Numbered from the stretch's first letter, positions 24,080 to 38,388 are shown. The stretch is DNA of 64,000 bases from Palaemon carinicauda (GCF_036898095.1 NC_090726.1:42406614-42470613), one strand, 5' to 3'. A program made the numbers and translations. Notes: a model not told the origin generated them from the letters alone.

Positions 24080-25206
24080 CGCTGCTACGAATGGTCCCAG
24101 TGTGTAGCAGTCCTCATAAAGAGTCTGGACATCTTTCAAGTAATATGAAGCAAATACCGACTTGCTTCTAAAAAAAGGTCGCATCCATAATACTTTTAAG
24201 GGATCTATTTTGCTTAAACGCTACCGAAGCCTTCACTTTAAGTAAATTACGATCCTTCTCTCTTAAATGAGAGTATGCCTCCCGAATCAAAAGTCTAATA
24301 AAATAAGATCGCATTCTTAGACATGGGCAAAGAGGGCTTTTTAACGGAGCACCATAAAGCCTCTGAACAACCTCGTTGCGGTTTAGTTCTGGATAAATAA
24401 AATTTAAGAGCTCTAACGGGGCACAGCACTCTTTCAACTTCATTACCCACAATCTCAGAAAGACTAGGGATTTCAAATGATTTAGGCCAAGGACGAGACG
24501 GAAGTTCATTCTTGGCCAAAAAACCAAGTTGAAGAGAACATACTGCTTTATTAGCTGAGAAGCCGATGTTCTTGCTAAAAGCATGTATCTCACTAACCCT
24601 TTTAGCCGAAGCCAAGCTCACCAAAAACAGTGTCTTGAGGGTAAGATCCTTCAGGGAGGCTAAATTTAACGGTTCAAACCTGTCTGACATAAGGAACTGT
24701 AGGACCACGTCCAAGTTCCAAGCAGGAGTCGAAATATGACGCTCCTTGGAAGTCTCGAAAGACTTAAGCAGGTCTTGGAGATCTTTGTTATTAGAAAGAT
24801 CCAAACCTCTATGCCTGAAAACAGAAGCTAACATGCTTCTGTAGCCTTTAATGGTGGATGCAGAGAGGGAGCGACTGTTTCTCAGATAAAGCAGAAAATC
24901 CGCAATCTGCGCTACAGAAGCACTGGAAGAGGAAATAGAGGAGGACTTGCACCAGTCTCTAAATACCTCCCCTTTCGACTGATAGATCTTGATGGTAGAG
25001 GATCTCCTAGCCCTCGCGATCGCTCTAGCTGCCTCCTTCGAAAACCCTCGAGCTCTAGAGAGTCTTTCGATAGTCTGAAGGCAGTTAGACGAAGCGCGGG
25101 GAGGCTTTGAAGAAGTCTCTTTATGTGAGGCTGTCGTAAGAGATCCATCCGCAACGGTAGACTTCTTGGGACGTCTAGCAGCCATAGAAGTACCTCTGTG
25201 AACCAC
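24080..25206 (-). pseudogene. E2 tyrosine recombinase, catalytic box deleted
   Basis: Homologous to the E1 recombinase: ARGFSKEAARAIARARR, GYRSMLASVFRHRGLDLSNN and SAKRVSEIHAFS are present. A frameshift at about 24300 separates 25206-24295 from the C-terminal frame. In that frame LLKVK is followed directly by ASVAFKQNRS, so the THEVRAVAN segment with the H-x-x-R catalytic box is missing. Further frameshifting follows at MDATFF. This copy cannot make a working recombinase. Confidence 0.85.
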
Positions 25207-26936
25207 TCTCTCGTGGGCCAGAGGGGAGCAACCAACGTCAACCTGGTCCCTTCGTGAGAGGCGAACTTCTGCAGCACCTTGTTTAGGATCTTGAAAGGTG
25301 GAAAGGCATAAACGTCCAGGTGAGACCAGTCAAGAAGAAAAGCGTCTATGTGGGCCGCCTCTGGATCTGGGACCGGAGAGCAATAAGTCGGGAGCCTTTT
25401 TGTCAACGAGGTCGCAAAGAGATCGATGGTGGGTTGACCCCAAGTCATCCAAAGTCTCTCGCACACATCCTTGTGGAGAGTCCACTCCGTAGGAACCACC
25501 TGACCTCTTCGACTGAGACAGTCCGCCAAGACATTCAACTTCCCTTGGACGAACCTCGTCAAAAGAGAGATGTTTCGATCTTTTGACCAAATGAGAAGGT
25601 CCCTTGCGATGACGAAAAGAGCGTGGGAGTGAGTGCCTCCTTGCTTCGAGATGTAAGCCAAGGCTGTGGTATTGTCTGCATTCACCTCCACCACCTTGTT
25701 TCGAATCAGACTCTCGAAACTCCTTAGTGCTAGATGGACTGCTAACAGCTCTTTGCAGTTTATGTGAAGACTCCTCTGGTCTGCGGACCAAAGACCCGAG
25801 CATTCCAAATTGTCCAGAGTCGCCCCCCAACCCAAATCCGATGCGTCTGAAAACAACACATATTTTGGGTTCTTGACTGCCAGAGAAAGACCTTCCCGAA
25901 GTCTTATATTGCTGTCCCACCAAGCTAGGCAAGTCTTGACTGGATCGGAGATTGGAATCGAGACCGTCTCTAAAGTCTTCTCCTTGTTCCAATGATAGTC
26001 TAGGTGGAACTGGAGAGGGCGCAGGTTGAGTCTCCCTAGCGAGATAAACTGTTCCAGAGACGAAAGCGTCCCCAGGAGGCTCATCCAATCTCTCACAGAG
26101 CAATGGTTTTTCTCCTGCACAGGACGGACTTTGAGCAAAGCCTGCTCGATCCTGTTGGCAGACGGAAAAGCCCGAAAAACTCGACTCTGTATCTCCATCC
26201 CCAAATAGAGAATGGTCTGGGATGGAGTCAGTTGTGACTTCTCCATGTTAACCAAGAGGCCTAACTCTTTCGCAAGATCCAAAGTCCACTGTAGGTCCTG
26301 CAGACAGCGATGATGGGACGACGCTCTGAGTAACCAGTCTTCCAAATACAGGGAGGCTCTGATCCCCGATAAATGTAGGAACTTCGCTACATTTCGCATG
26401 AGCCTCGTAAAAACAAGAGGAGCAGGGCTGAGGCCGAAGCACAGTGCTCAAAATTGATACACTACCTTCCTGTACACAAACTTCAGATAATGTTGAGAGT
26501 CTGGATGTATCGGAATGTGGAAATACGCATCCTGCAAGTCGAGAGAGACCATCCAGTTGCCCTCTCTGACTGCTGCCAAAACAGATTTGGTGGTCTCCAT
26601 CGTGAACTTTGTTTTTACAACAAACACGTTGAGAGCACTTACATCCAGCACCGGCCTCCAACCTCCTGTGTTCTTCGGAACCAGGAAGAGACGGTTGTAA
26701 AAACCTGGGGATTGAAGGTCCGAGACTTTCACCACCGCCCCCTTTTCTAACAAGAGAGACACCTGAAGATGTAACGCCTGTCTCTTTGTCTCCTCTCGAT
26801 ACCTGGGAGAGAGGTCTATCGGAACTTTTACCAGAGGAGGTCTTCCTACAAAAGGGATTTTGTAACCCTCCTTCAGCAACAAAACAGACTCCCGGTCTGC
26901 AACCCTCTTCTCCCAGGCCTGCCAGAAGTTTGTCAA
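25207..26936 (-). pseudogene. E2 reverse transcriptase-RNase H, inactivated
   Basis: The frame 26936-26448 carries RT fingers and palm (GGWRPVLDVSALN, SLDLQDAYFHIPIHP). A TGA at 26448-26450 follows VVYQF, then the same frame runs on from 26447 with ALCFGLS and SLYLEDWLLRASS. The catalytic motif reads YLED instead of the YLDD seen in E1, so the first metal-binding Asp is replaced. RNase H follows (FSDASDLGWGATLD, NCKELLAVHLAL, NADNTTALAYISKQGG) and then about 170 residues of tail. Confidence 0.85.
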
Positions 26937-26944
26937 TCTGGCCC

Positions 26945-29489
26945 CTACTGCTGTCTGAGGACGTGGGCAGTCACTCTGCCACGGGAGGATTTAGATCCTC
27001 TCTTCTTGCCTCGCTTGCTATCCGCACGAGAGCCTCCTCTACTGGGAGCTCTGCCACGAAAAGGCAGGATAAACCTTGCCGCTGGCGTGTCAAACTTAGG
27101 TCTGCTGACATGAGAAGACGAAGGTACAGCTTTACGAGCAGACGTGGCCATTAAATCATGAGTGTCCTTCTGTACAAGAGATGCCGCGATATCTCTAATA
27201 AGCTGCTGAGGGAACAAAGCAGAAGACAAGGGTGCAAAGAGAAGTTCTGACCTCTGACAAGGAGTGACCCCTGCAGAAAGAAAAGAACACAGTCTCTCTC
27301 TTCTTCAGAACCCCTGCTGTGAACGTAGCAGCAAGTTCATTAGAGCCATCCCTTATTGCCTTGTCCATGCACGACATTATCTGAATAGAGACATCCCGGT
27401 CCGCTGACGAGACTTTCCTACTCAAGGCTCCCAGGGACCAATCCAAAAAATTGAAAACCTCAAAGGCATGGAAAATTCCTTTAAGGAGATGATCCAGATC
27501 AGTAGAGGATCAGCAAACCTTCGAGCGTCTCATGGCCAGACGACGAGGAGAGTCTACAAGGCTTGAGAAGTCTCCCTGGGCAGAGGCAGGCACCCCCAAG
27601 CCGAGAACTTCTCCTGTGTCATACCACACGCTCGCACGAGAAGCCAATTTGAAAGGGGGAAAGGCAAAAGAGGACTTCCCCAAATTCCTCCTGGACATTA
27701 ACCAGTCTCCCAACAAACGCAAAGCTCTCTTAGAAGAGCGAGAGAGTACCAACTTCGTGAACGACGGAGTCGAAGAAGTCAGGCCCAGCGATAACTCAGA
27801 TGGAGGAGAACGAGGAGCAGCAAAAACAAAATGATCGGGAAACAGATCCTTAAAGATAAGCATTATCTTCTTAAAGTCAAGGGATCGCTGAGCAACCCTA
27901 GGCTCCTCCCCATCCGAAAGAGTCCCCAAAGGAACATCAGCAGGAAGGGGATCAACAACTTCCTCATCTGAAGGAACATCATCCGACAAAGGCAAAGTCT
28001 CGCGACACGGAGAAGCATGCCGAGGAGGTAACGATTGATAGGCTATATCAATATGCGACGGGGCCGCAGCAAAAGCAGAGGTAACGACGTCACGTCGAGA
28101 CTGCAAAGACTGAAAGTCTTGAGGCTGACAAACAACAACAGACTGTGGTAACTGACGTTCGACATCACGTCGGGACTGCACAGACTGCAGGACTTGAGGC
28201 TGAAAAACAACACCCGACTGCGGCGACTGACGTTCGACGTCACGTCGGGACAGCAGAGTCGGCCGACGAACGTCACGTCGAGACTGCAGTGATTGTAGCT
28301 GAACGTCACCTTGAGACTGCGGAAAATGACGTTCCACGTCACGTAACTGACGAGGAACACTATCAGAGTCACATTTAACAGCACCGATAACATTAGCACT
28401 AACGTCAAAACGACGAGACAAATCTCGCTTAGGTGGTTGAAGACCAGAGTCATGCTTGTCGGACTGGCGAACCGCAAGCAAAGGATCTTTACGAACCTGG
28501 TCATGCTCATAAACCTCCATTAAGGATGAAAGTTTCAACTGCATGTCTTGTAAGACACTCCACTTCTGGTCAACGGGAGTCAAAACAGGCCGTGACGTCG
28601 GCAACGTCTGTGCATGCAAATCATCGCACCAAACGAGACCCTCGGACTCAGCGTCACGTTTACGCTTAACAGGCGAACAGCCATCCGATGACTGAATACG
28701 GTCAGAGCTGTCCCAATGACTACAGCCAGGACGCTGGACCTGTCCTGAAGGGACTGACTTGCGTTTTAAGGGTCTTGAAACCATACGCCAAGGTTTCTTA
28801 TGAGGCAAATCATCGGAAGACGAGGAGAACTTAGTTTCTCCCGTCTTATGGTAAGGACGTGCCTGAGGAGCAACGTCTAATACCTTTGAGGGAACGTCTG
28901 TACGTTGGTTTACACCTCTCTCTCCCTTAAGTCCTACGACATTCCTTCTCCCTGGTGCAGGGGAGCTTGAAAGAGGTCTCGGACTAGGTAAGCGACAAGC
29001 ACGAACAGACGAACCCTCCGTCGCAACACTAAACACATTAGTCGCACTTTCCACTTTACCACTTTGACTCTTTAAAAGCTTAACGTCGGACATAAGCTGG
29101 TTTCTGTCCGATGCCAAGGTTTCGACCTTCTCACCCAACGCTTGAATAGCCAATAACATTTCACGCATTGAAGGTTCATGAGTGCCAATAGGGGGTTCAG
29201 GAACTACCACTATAGGGGAAGGATTAGGTTCAGGGGCATGGGAAGAGGAAAAATCTATAGATCTAGAAGAGCTTCTCCTCACCCTATCTCTTTCGAGTTT
29301 CCGAGTATATTTCTCATACTCCAACCACTCGAATTCCGATAAAACCACACACTCCTCACACCGATCTCCTAATTGACAGGATTTACCCCAGCAATTAGCA
29401 CAAACAGTATGAGGATCGATAGAAGCTTTCGTAAGATGTTTGTTACAGTCTTTCGCACATTTACGATAGACAGGAGAAGGGTCAGCCAT
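26945..29489 (-). pseudogene. E2 gag-like ORF with internal SRRDVERQ repeats
   Basis: The best start is the Met of MADPSPVYRKC at 29489, because it matches the E1 start; the upstream in-frame Met at 29543 lacks similarity. A Cys-rich head (C-x3-C, C-x2-C, C, C-x2-C) is followed by a basic RKLERDRVRRSSSRSID segment and a P/S-rich stretch. A repeat tract of SRRDVERQ-type octamers spans about 28350-28070, then comes a C-terminal domain (PRSPPSELSLG, SLVDSPRRLAMRR). A TGA at 27510-27512 replaces a Trp of E1, and a frameshift near 27275 moves the RG/K-rich tail (27229-26945) to another frame. Confidence 0.8.
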
Positions 29490-29694
29490 TATGAAAATCC
29501 AAAGCAAATTCAAAGGGAAGCCAAGTTCATCAACAAAAATCAAAAAAGGGTTTCAAGAGTTTTATTGAAGCAAAAAAACCAACACAGCGAAAGCAATAAA
29601 ACCAAAACTAAGTACTTCACCAATTCGGTAGAAAACTCGAGGTCAAGCGCCAGCGGAACCAATATTGTCTGTAACACCGACAGAGAAGAACTGG

Positions 29695-29848
29695 TTTGGT
29701 TGAAAAGTATATGCGGTATCTGGCCGATAGTCGGCGCTGGTGGGCACACCCGACAACCTTCATGGCGATCGCTCGCGAGTTTTTGGAATCTGTCGACCGT
29801 CGGAGACGTTAGCTATTTATATATTCACCGGACAAGTTTAATATTTAA
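29695..29848. repeat. E2 5' inverted terminal repeat
   Basis: Reverse complement of 20840-21000. It ends with 'attcaccggacaagtttaat', matching the edge predicted by the internal complementary region except for 'gac' in place of 'gct'. Confidence 0.8.
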
Positions 29849-29850
29849 AA

Positions 29851-29945
29851 TTTATATTTAAAAATCCAATTTACTATTGTTACTGATTTTCAAATATATT
29901 ATTCTGATTGTTCATTACTTCTCTTGGTCCTCGAGTTATACTAAC
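29851..29945 (+). repeat. LINE 3'UTR, resumed after the E1-E2 composite
   Basis: 'tttatatttaaaaatccaat' and 'gattgttcattacttctctt' match LINE 3'UTR sequence, including 13719-13745 ('tttatatatgaaaaatccaa'). It appears to continue the copy cut off at 14134. Confidence 0.55.
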
Positions 29946-30367
29946 TTGCTAACATTTGAACACCACATTAATATCTCTATAGAATGAATAAATAGGTCAT
30001 AATTCTATCACCCCCCCCCCAAAGGTATGGTAGGGAGCATATCGAAGCAGTTTTCCGCCTCGGTTACCGGGATGATGGTGTTCCGAGGATCACAAATTCG
30101 CTACTTTCCACCATGCTGAACGCGGCTTTGGATTCCACGTTCCTCTTAGTGATGCGTTCTCCTCTGGATGTCCTGGATATGTTCGCGCAGGTTTGAAGTT
30201 TTTCGTTTTAGATATAAGATCAGGGCAGCCGATCGGGACTATGGTCCAACCCAAAGCCAAAGCAAAGCCCTTCAAAGAGAAGGCAACTGTGCTTAACCCA
30301 TACAACTGGGAAAAAGCCCGTTACTAGATGTCGAATTATACATTGATTTCATCACCATTATTCTAAT
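29946..30367. other. No gene recognised
   Basis: A C-run at about 30010-30020 is followed by 300 bp of mixed composition with short open frames on both strands. No motif or repeat match was found. Confidence 0.4.
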
Positions 30368-30620
30368 ACTTCAAAAGTTCAAACTTGCAGTGAACATTTT
30401 TATATGTTGAAGAGGCTGACAAAGGTCTCTTTTTATAGTTGATTTATGAAAGATCTGTTTTTATGTTGTTACTGTTCTTGGAGTGTTTTTATTTTGATTG
30501 TTTATTACTATTTTGTAGTTTATTTATTTCATTATTTCCTTTTCTCACCTAGCTATTTTTCCTTGTCGGAGCCCTTGAGTTTATAGCATCTTGCTTTTTC
30601 AACTACTGTTGTAGCTTAGC

Positions 30621-30675
<55 letters not shown>
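30368..30675 (+). mobile_element. LINE 3' end with (AAT)n tail
   Basis: It starts in degraded ORF2 C-terminal sequence ('caaaagttcaaacttgcagt', equivalent to the KFKVGADAF region of the LINE at 3330), continues with the 3'UTR ('tttatagttgatttatgaaa') and the 'gctatttttcc' block, and ends in 18 or so AAT units. Later transversions in the block suggest an older copy than the one at 13092. Confidence 0.85.
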
Positions 30676-31689
30676 GGCATCTACACCAACAAAGGACTGT
30701 AGGAAGTAAGAGAAAAAGATGAGAAATATCCTGACACTATTCAGACAATTCGTATCAAACACTAAATTCTACCAGACATATAATAGCATTTGAAACATAA
30801 GTAAAAGAATTTAAATGCCTCATTAGAGCTATTAGTAGAAAACTATACATAGGAGATTAGCTACTACTGCAAATGTCTGTCAAATTTTATAAAAACTATA
30901 CCTTGATGTGGAGAAAGGGTTTACATATAGCCATGATCAGCAAAACTGTCCTAGTAAGGACCAATCATGCTGGATTGGTTTGCTGTGAGCGATCACACGA
31001 AAATATCCCATTGTCACCAATCCACACTGGCTAGCGTGATGATGAAAAGTGAAGACTCCTCTAGAGGACCAGAGACACACCAGCCACGAGGTACTCTATT
31101 ACAGCCTGGAAATGAAAATCTCCTATTATCCTTAAACATAGATGGAACAAAAGCGAAATGTTTTAAAAGTTAAACTTCAACATGTATTAATCCAATCTAC
31201 ACGGAAATCTAGTTACATTGACAATGATGCTTATAAACGCTTACAAAGGGTGACTCATACTATAAATGGAAATTCTACTTCTAGACTTGCAAAGGTTTTA
31301 CAAATATCTCCACCAACTGTTTGTTTGTTTGTTTAAGATTACCTTGCCTATAACAAGACACGGGCTATTGCACTAGGGCAGCACGTAAAAACCACCTACT
31401 GATTTTTTACACTCCATTCAAATTGTAAAATGTACATTCTATAACATGAATTTTTTATGGCATTATTTTCTTCCTTTATAATTAGATATCATTCTTAGAA
31501 AATAATCAAATTAAGACTTCAAATTAAATACATTTACTTATACGTAACAAAATGTGAGATGAGATATTGTAAAAGTAAAAAGACGTGACATTACTAGTTG
31601 TTTTCAATACTGTTTTTCAAAGGTTTTAAAAGCACCAGTGAAACAAACGAACCGGTGGCAATGAGAAAACTATTTAGGACGAGACCATA
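30676..31689. other. No gene recognised
   Basis: A/T-rich DNA. A short open frame at 31142-31336 has no recognisable motif. A TTTG run lies near 31320-31336. Confidence 0.4.
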
Positions 31690-31837
31690 TGGTTCAGGTT
31701 ATCTTATAGAGTCCTTTCAATACACGTCATCAAACTTCCGGTCCGCCATCTTGGAGGGCAAACAAAGACGCGTTCAGTGAGTAGCTATGGTTGAACTGTT
31801 GAATATTTAGCCATTTCATCACATTCACATTCACACA

Positions 31838-32098
31838 ATGTCCAGTTTTTGCGCTATTGCTGGCTGTGGGAATCGAGGACGAAGAGATGACAAGAGTTTC
31901 TACCGCATACCGGCAGTTATTCAGAATCAGGACAAAGATACAGAGGAATTATCCAAGTGCAGACGTGACTTGTGGTTGACCAGAATATCACGGGCTGATC
32001 TACGTGAATCCTCACTACCCTAGGCACGTATTTGTTCTGATCATTTCATATCAGGTCAGTCTCGGCTAGGCCCTAAAAGTATCATTATTCCTGTGTAA
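31838..32098 (+). pseudogene. THAP zinc-finger domain exon, broken
   Basis: THAP domains are C2CH zinc DNA-binding modules found in P-element-like transposases and in host regulators. From the Met at 31838 the frame reads SFCAIAGCGNRG (the C-x4-C pair), SFYRIPAVI, RRDLWLTRISRADL and, after a stop, ARICSDHFISG, which contains the final C-x2-H pair. The stop is TAG at 32021-32023, where a sense codon such as TAC or TAT would be expected. No transposase catalytic domain follows within the window. Confidence 0.8.
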
Positions 32099-32729
32099 AC
32101 ATGCTATATCCGATCGCATAGGTGACTTGACAAGTATCATCGTCAGTTCAGTGTGTAGTGTGTGTGGGGGAGGGGAATCTCAATTTTTAAACATCAAAGG
32201 GGCATCTCAGATTTTCAAAAAAAATTAAAAGCGCCCATATTGGCTATATAAACAAAGGCTACTTACCTAGGTCTCTATTTCGTTAAGGTGCTCATGCCTA
32301 TATATAATTAAGTATATTTATATTTATCTTAATTTGTGTATTAAATTGTGCAGACATACAGGCCTATGTGATGAATAAACATTGATTATAAATAATAATA
32401 TCTGAAAGCTGGTTTAACCCGAAGGGGTCTTCAGCTTATATATGAAACATTAAAAAAAAATAATTAAACTTGCGCATTTAATTGCAAGGAGGCAAAACGA
32501 TCATCCAAGAGCATTACGATAGAGTTTGTCCATCATGTGTTTATATTTATATAAGTAATTATAGCATTTGTAACCAAACACAATGTTTAGGCATGAACTG
32601 ATAAAGATTTGACATTATAATGCAAAACTTTTACATACATTTTGACAATCAAAAATTATAATACACAAGGTTAGGCTAAATGATCAATATTAGCTTTATA
32701 ATTATAAACACTCTTCATTGGCCCAGTGT

Positions 32730-33003
32730 TTATCTAATTTTGGACTTAAAAGCATTAAAGGGAAAAACAACGAATTCTGGAAGCAGATTATTCAATGGAA
32801 ATGTATGCCCACTCAAGTAGTTCACCATATCAATGTATGAAATACTGGAAAAATCCTCAATATTTTGATTGAATGACTTCTGCATCTGGTATGGATCTAG
32901 GCCATCAATTAGATCGAGTTTCTGCTTGTAAAAACGCTTATCATCACCCGACAATTGTTTGACAAGTCGCTCTCATTGTCCATATTCGCTGTAGCAGCTG
33001 CCA
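32730..33003 (-). pseudogene. Transposon-associated ORF fragment (DPY motif)
   Basis: Minus-strand translation from a Met at about 33003 gives MAAATANMDNESD. After a frameshift near 32960 it reads GDDKRFYKQKLDLIDGLDPY, then SYIDMVNYLSG. The 'DPY ... YxDIVNYL' layout resembles the N-terminus of transposon-encoded proteins common in invertebrate genomes, but I cannot name the family with certainty. It converges with the THAP frame inside the same inverted ends. Confidence 0.4.
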
Positions 33004-33080
33004 TGTTTTCGCTTTGTATGCCCTCCAGCATGGCCGCCGGCGATTCCCAGTGACGTCATTGAAAGGACTATATTGCGCTG

Positions 33081-33470
33081 GGACACGCTCCTGCTGGTTT
33101 AGGAAAGCTTGATAAAGTTTTTGGAGCCTTTATATATCAGTGGCCAGATCTTCCCGCGTGCATAGAATATGTGAATTATTTCCCATTTTCTCGTTGTTCG
33201 TAAGACGTTTTGCTGCAAAACCTCTACACAAGAACATAGTCCACTTGTCAGAACATAGGAGCAGTGAGATAATGTTTAATCGTGAGGGAACAGAGCTTAT
33301 GGCAAGGCAAACCAATAAATAATCAACTCAATTAGGCAACAAGGTATTTGCCTACCACGCAAAAACCCCATTATTGTGGTTATCTTTAAATCTGATTATT
33401 TGCGGCAAAAATAAAGGTAAGATTCATTGAAAACACACTATTTAAGCTGGAAAATATAAATTTTTTAATC
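33081..33470. other. No gene recognised
   Basis: Short overlapping open frames at 33130-33322 lie on both strands and lack motifs. Confidence 0.4.
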
Positions 33471-33499
33471 GGATATCAGAGTTTGGTTAAACAGGTAAT

Positions 33500-33790
33500 T
33501 TTACCAAAGTCTCTGTGCCAATGATGTCCAAACTTATGGCTGATTACGGGAATTGGAAATTTTGCTTGGCCGTGACCATGACCTTTAATAATTTCCAGAT
33601 TTATACATAACAGTTAATCCTTGCGCGTTTCATTACTCTACGATTAAAATTGTGACCAGGAAGCTGTTCACAAACACACACACATAGGCTAAACAGGGGG
33701 GGTAAAACATAACCTCCTTCCAGCTTCATTGGCACAGGTAATAAACCGTGGAATGCAAGTTCCCACAAAAATGTCATACACAAGTAAAAT
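33500..33790 (-). repeat. Dispersed repeat shared with 63480-63780
   Basis: Inverted relative to the copy at the right edge. Shared pieces include 'tccaaacttatggctgatta', 'gaccatgacctttaa', 'taacagttaatcc', 'attgtgacc.ggaagctgtt' and 'aacataacctccttcca', in the same order when complemented. It has no coding capacity and is probably a non-autonomous element. Confidence 0.75.
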
Positions 33791-34289
33791 CGGACTTATA
33801 TGTACTCCCTTACCACTTCATTGCCTCTTAAGACTTAAAGGAAAACATACATTTTCTGTTCGAAATCACAGCCTGTAATACAATACAACTTTACCGACTT
33901 CAAAATGGCTGACCAACTTAATGGATAGTCACCATGTAACATTTAATAAGTATTCCCATACTAATATAATACATATACACTACAATAAAAAAGGCCGGTG
34001 TATATTTATACACAAATACAGAACAGAATTAGCAAATATTTTGATAAACAGATGAACACTGGCATATAGTAAGAGTACAAATTAAGGAGTACCTTTCTTA
34101 ACACTTACTTGTTAAACCGTTGATTGCCTTTATTAGTTAAACCGTTGGTTCAAGGCGAGAAAAGATATCAAGCCGTACAATCTTCAGTGAATAAAACCAA
34201 TGTGAAAAGCTTTAATGAACTGCAAATATGCACTAAACAGCAGAGGTTAAACAACGGATGGATGTTCAAAATGTTACTCTGGCCCCGGG

Positions 34290-34548
34290 CAGGGTTACCA
34301 GATTATTTCGACTGGATTATCGTACATGAGCCTTAAAATTGTCGTTTTTCAACCAAAATTATCGTACACAGTTTCAATATAATTATTAGGGTGTTACATG
34401 ATTGACTTATTTCAAAATATTTTAGTATAATTATTTAATTAAACCCACACACACCTAGATTGTTTATACCTTAGGTATGTATCGTACATCGTACCGGACC
34501 CAAAATAATCGTACATGTACTATAATTATCGTACGAATGGCAACCCTG
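34290..34548. mobile_element. hAT-type MITE with 8-bp target duplication
   Basis: It starts CAGGGTTACCA and ends with the complement of CAGGGTTGCCA. It is flanked on both sides by GCCCCGGG (34282-34289 and 34549-34556), an 8-bp duplication as produced by hAT transposases. The 259-bp interior repeats the phrase 'attatcgtac' in both orientations and encodes nothing. Confidence 0.85.
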
Positions 34549-34587
34549 GCCCCGGGTCTTGTGACTGTCACTTGTCACAAACAAAAT

Positions 34588-34965
34588 GTAAACATTGCGA
34601 TTGAGAATTTGCGATTTAATAACATGAAAAAATAAAATTTATGATTTCAGTTACAAAAAGTATATAATTCTTTTTTATATATTATAGGTAGATCCATTAT
34701 CCAAGCCATTTTTATAAATAATCACAAATTCACAATATCCAAAAAAACTGTATTCAAGTTTTGGACCAAAATCTTGACACAAAAAGTAAATATTGCGATT
34801 GCGAAAAAGATTGATGGTTTTAGTTACAATAAAAGTACATAATTCTTTCCTATATATTAAAGGTAGATCAAGTATCAATGTAATTTTCATTAAATAATCA
34901 CAAATTCACAATATCCAAAAAACCGTTTTCAAGTTTCTTCTTTCCAATCTTTATTTCCACATTAA
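34588..34965. repeat. 198-bp tandem duplication
   Basis: 'gtaaacattgcgattg' (34588) recurs as 'gtaaatattgcgattg' (34786), followed in both copies by 'acataattctt'-like sequence, 'ggtagatc' and 'aaataatcacaaattcacaa'. Two copies, moderately diverged. Confidence 0.75.
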
Positions 34966-35015
34966 GAGGTCAGTTACCTGCCACGCCGTTTCCAATTATT
35001 TATAGGCCTATCAAA

Positions 35016-35016
35016 T

Positions 35017-35083
<67 letters not shown>

Positions 35084-35275
35084 AAGCTAAGTTGGGAAAG
35101 CAAAATTCTATAAGCTCAGGGGTTCCAGCAGAGAAAAATAGCCCAGTGATGAAAGGAAGTAAATAAACTACAAGAGAATTAATGAACAATTAACATGAAA
35201 TATTTAGAAAACAGTAATAACATTAAAAGGGATCTTTCATATACGTATATAAACCCTTCAAAAAAGAAGAAGAAA
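35016..35275 (-). mobile_element. LINE 3' end with (ATT)n tail
   Basis: Complement of the LINE tail: (ATT)n at 35018-35081, then 'acaagctaagttgggaaagc', 'aaaaatagcccagtgatgaa' and 3'UTR sequence to about 35275. The poly-Asn reading frame across the tail is an artefact. Confidence 0.85.
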
Positions 35276-37918
<2,643 letters not shown>

Positions 37919-38196
37919 GGTGTGTTTGTGTTTGTGCATGCCTGCGTGCGTGGGCATTTCTTTATCAGCAAAATAAAATTTGTCTAAAAGCTAGGTTAAT
38001 ATTTCTTTCAAATTAATAATCAAAAACATCTCAGGAATTATTAATGAGAACTTTGATTTACGTACATGTATTCCTGTGCAGGCAAATGAAGCATAAATTT
38101 AATTACAGTACATCTTTCATTTTTGGATCATTACACACAGATTTGTACAGTCACGAATTGTTCTTGGTGTTCGAGAGGCCTCTACGCCTACGCCCA

Positions 38197-38388
38197 TTAT
38201 TTCATAACAGATCTCAGAACGAAGTAGTCCACGAAGAAAGCGATAAGGAAGAGGACCAGCATGAGGAAGTTGATAACACGCCTCACTTGGTTCGCCGGGA
38301 AACCTTTTTCCGTTGTCACCGATGGATCTGCGTCTGGTCGGGGGCCGTCTTCCAGATCCAGCTCTACTTCCAGTGGGTTGTAAGATTG
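38197..38388 (-). CDS. Receptor exon J: cytoplasmic loop end, TM4, stop
   Basis: The acceptor is ctcttaacag at 38389. The exon reads QSYNPLEVELDLEDG, then VRRVINFLMLVLFLIAFFVD and FVLRSVMK, and ends with TAA at 38197-38199. The hydrophobic helix is the fourth transmembrane segment and the C-terminus is short and extracellular. A variant polyadenylation signal ATTAAA occurs about 95 bp downstream (complement at 38098-38103). Confidence 0.9.
   Translation of the reverse strand, partial: QSYNPLEVELDLEDGPRPDADPSVTTEKGFPANQVRRVINFLMLVLFLIAFFVDYFVLRSVMK

Larger units (their letters stand above)
20812..29848 (-). mobile_element. DIRS-like retrotransposon E2 (with nested Tigger)
   Basis: E2 is another DIRS family, with the same gene order as E1 but different terminal repeats. 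The 3' repeat (20840-21010) and the 5' repeat (29695-29848) are reverse complements (for example 'gcgagcgatcgccatgaagg' and 'ccttcatggcgatcgctcgc'). The internal complementary region lies at about 21041-21147. A 2505-bp Tigger-type transposon is inserted at 21198-23702. Without it the element is about 6.5 kb. The gag, RT and recombinase frames all carry disabling changes. Confidence 0.85.
31690..33080. mobile_element. Remnant DNA transposon with THAP gene
   Basis: Imperfect inverted ends can be aligned: 'agtcctttcaatacacgtca' and 'gccatcttggagggcaaac' at 31706-31765 correspond to the complements of 33008-33068 ('tgacgtcattgaaaggacta', 'gccctccagcatggcc'). Inside are a THAP-domain exon on the plus strand and, facing it, a minus-strand coding fragment. 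Both reading frames are broken. No target duplication was fixed, so the boundaries are approximate. Confidence 0.5.

Noticed and set aside
34974..35189. Poly-Asn protein frame
   Set aside because: Translation of the ATT tail of a LINE 3' end.
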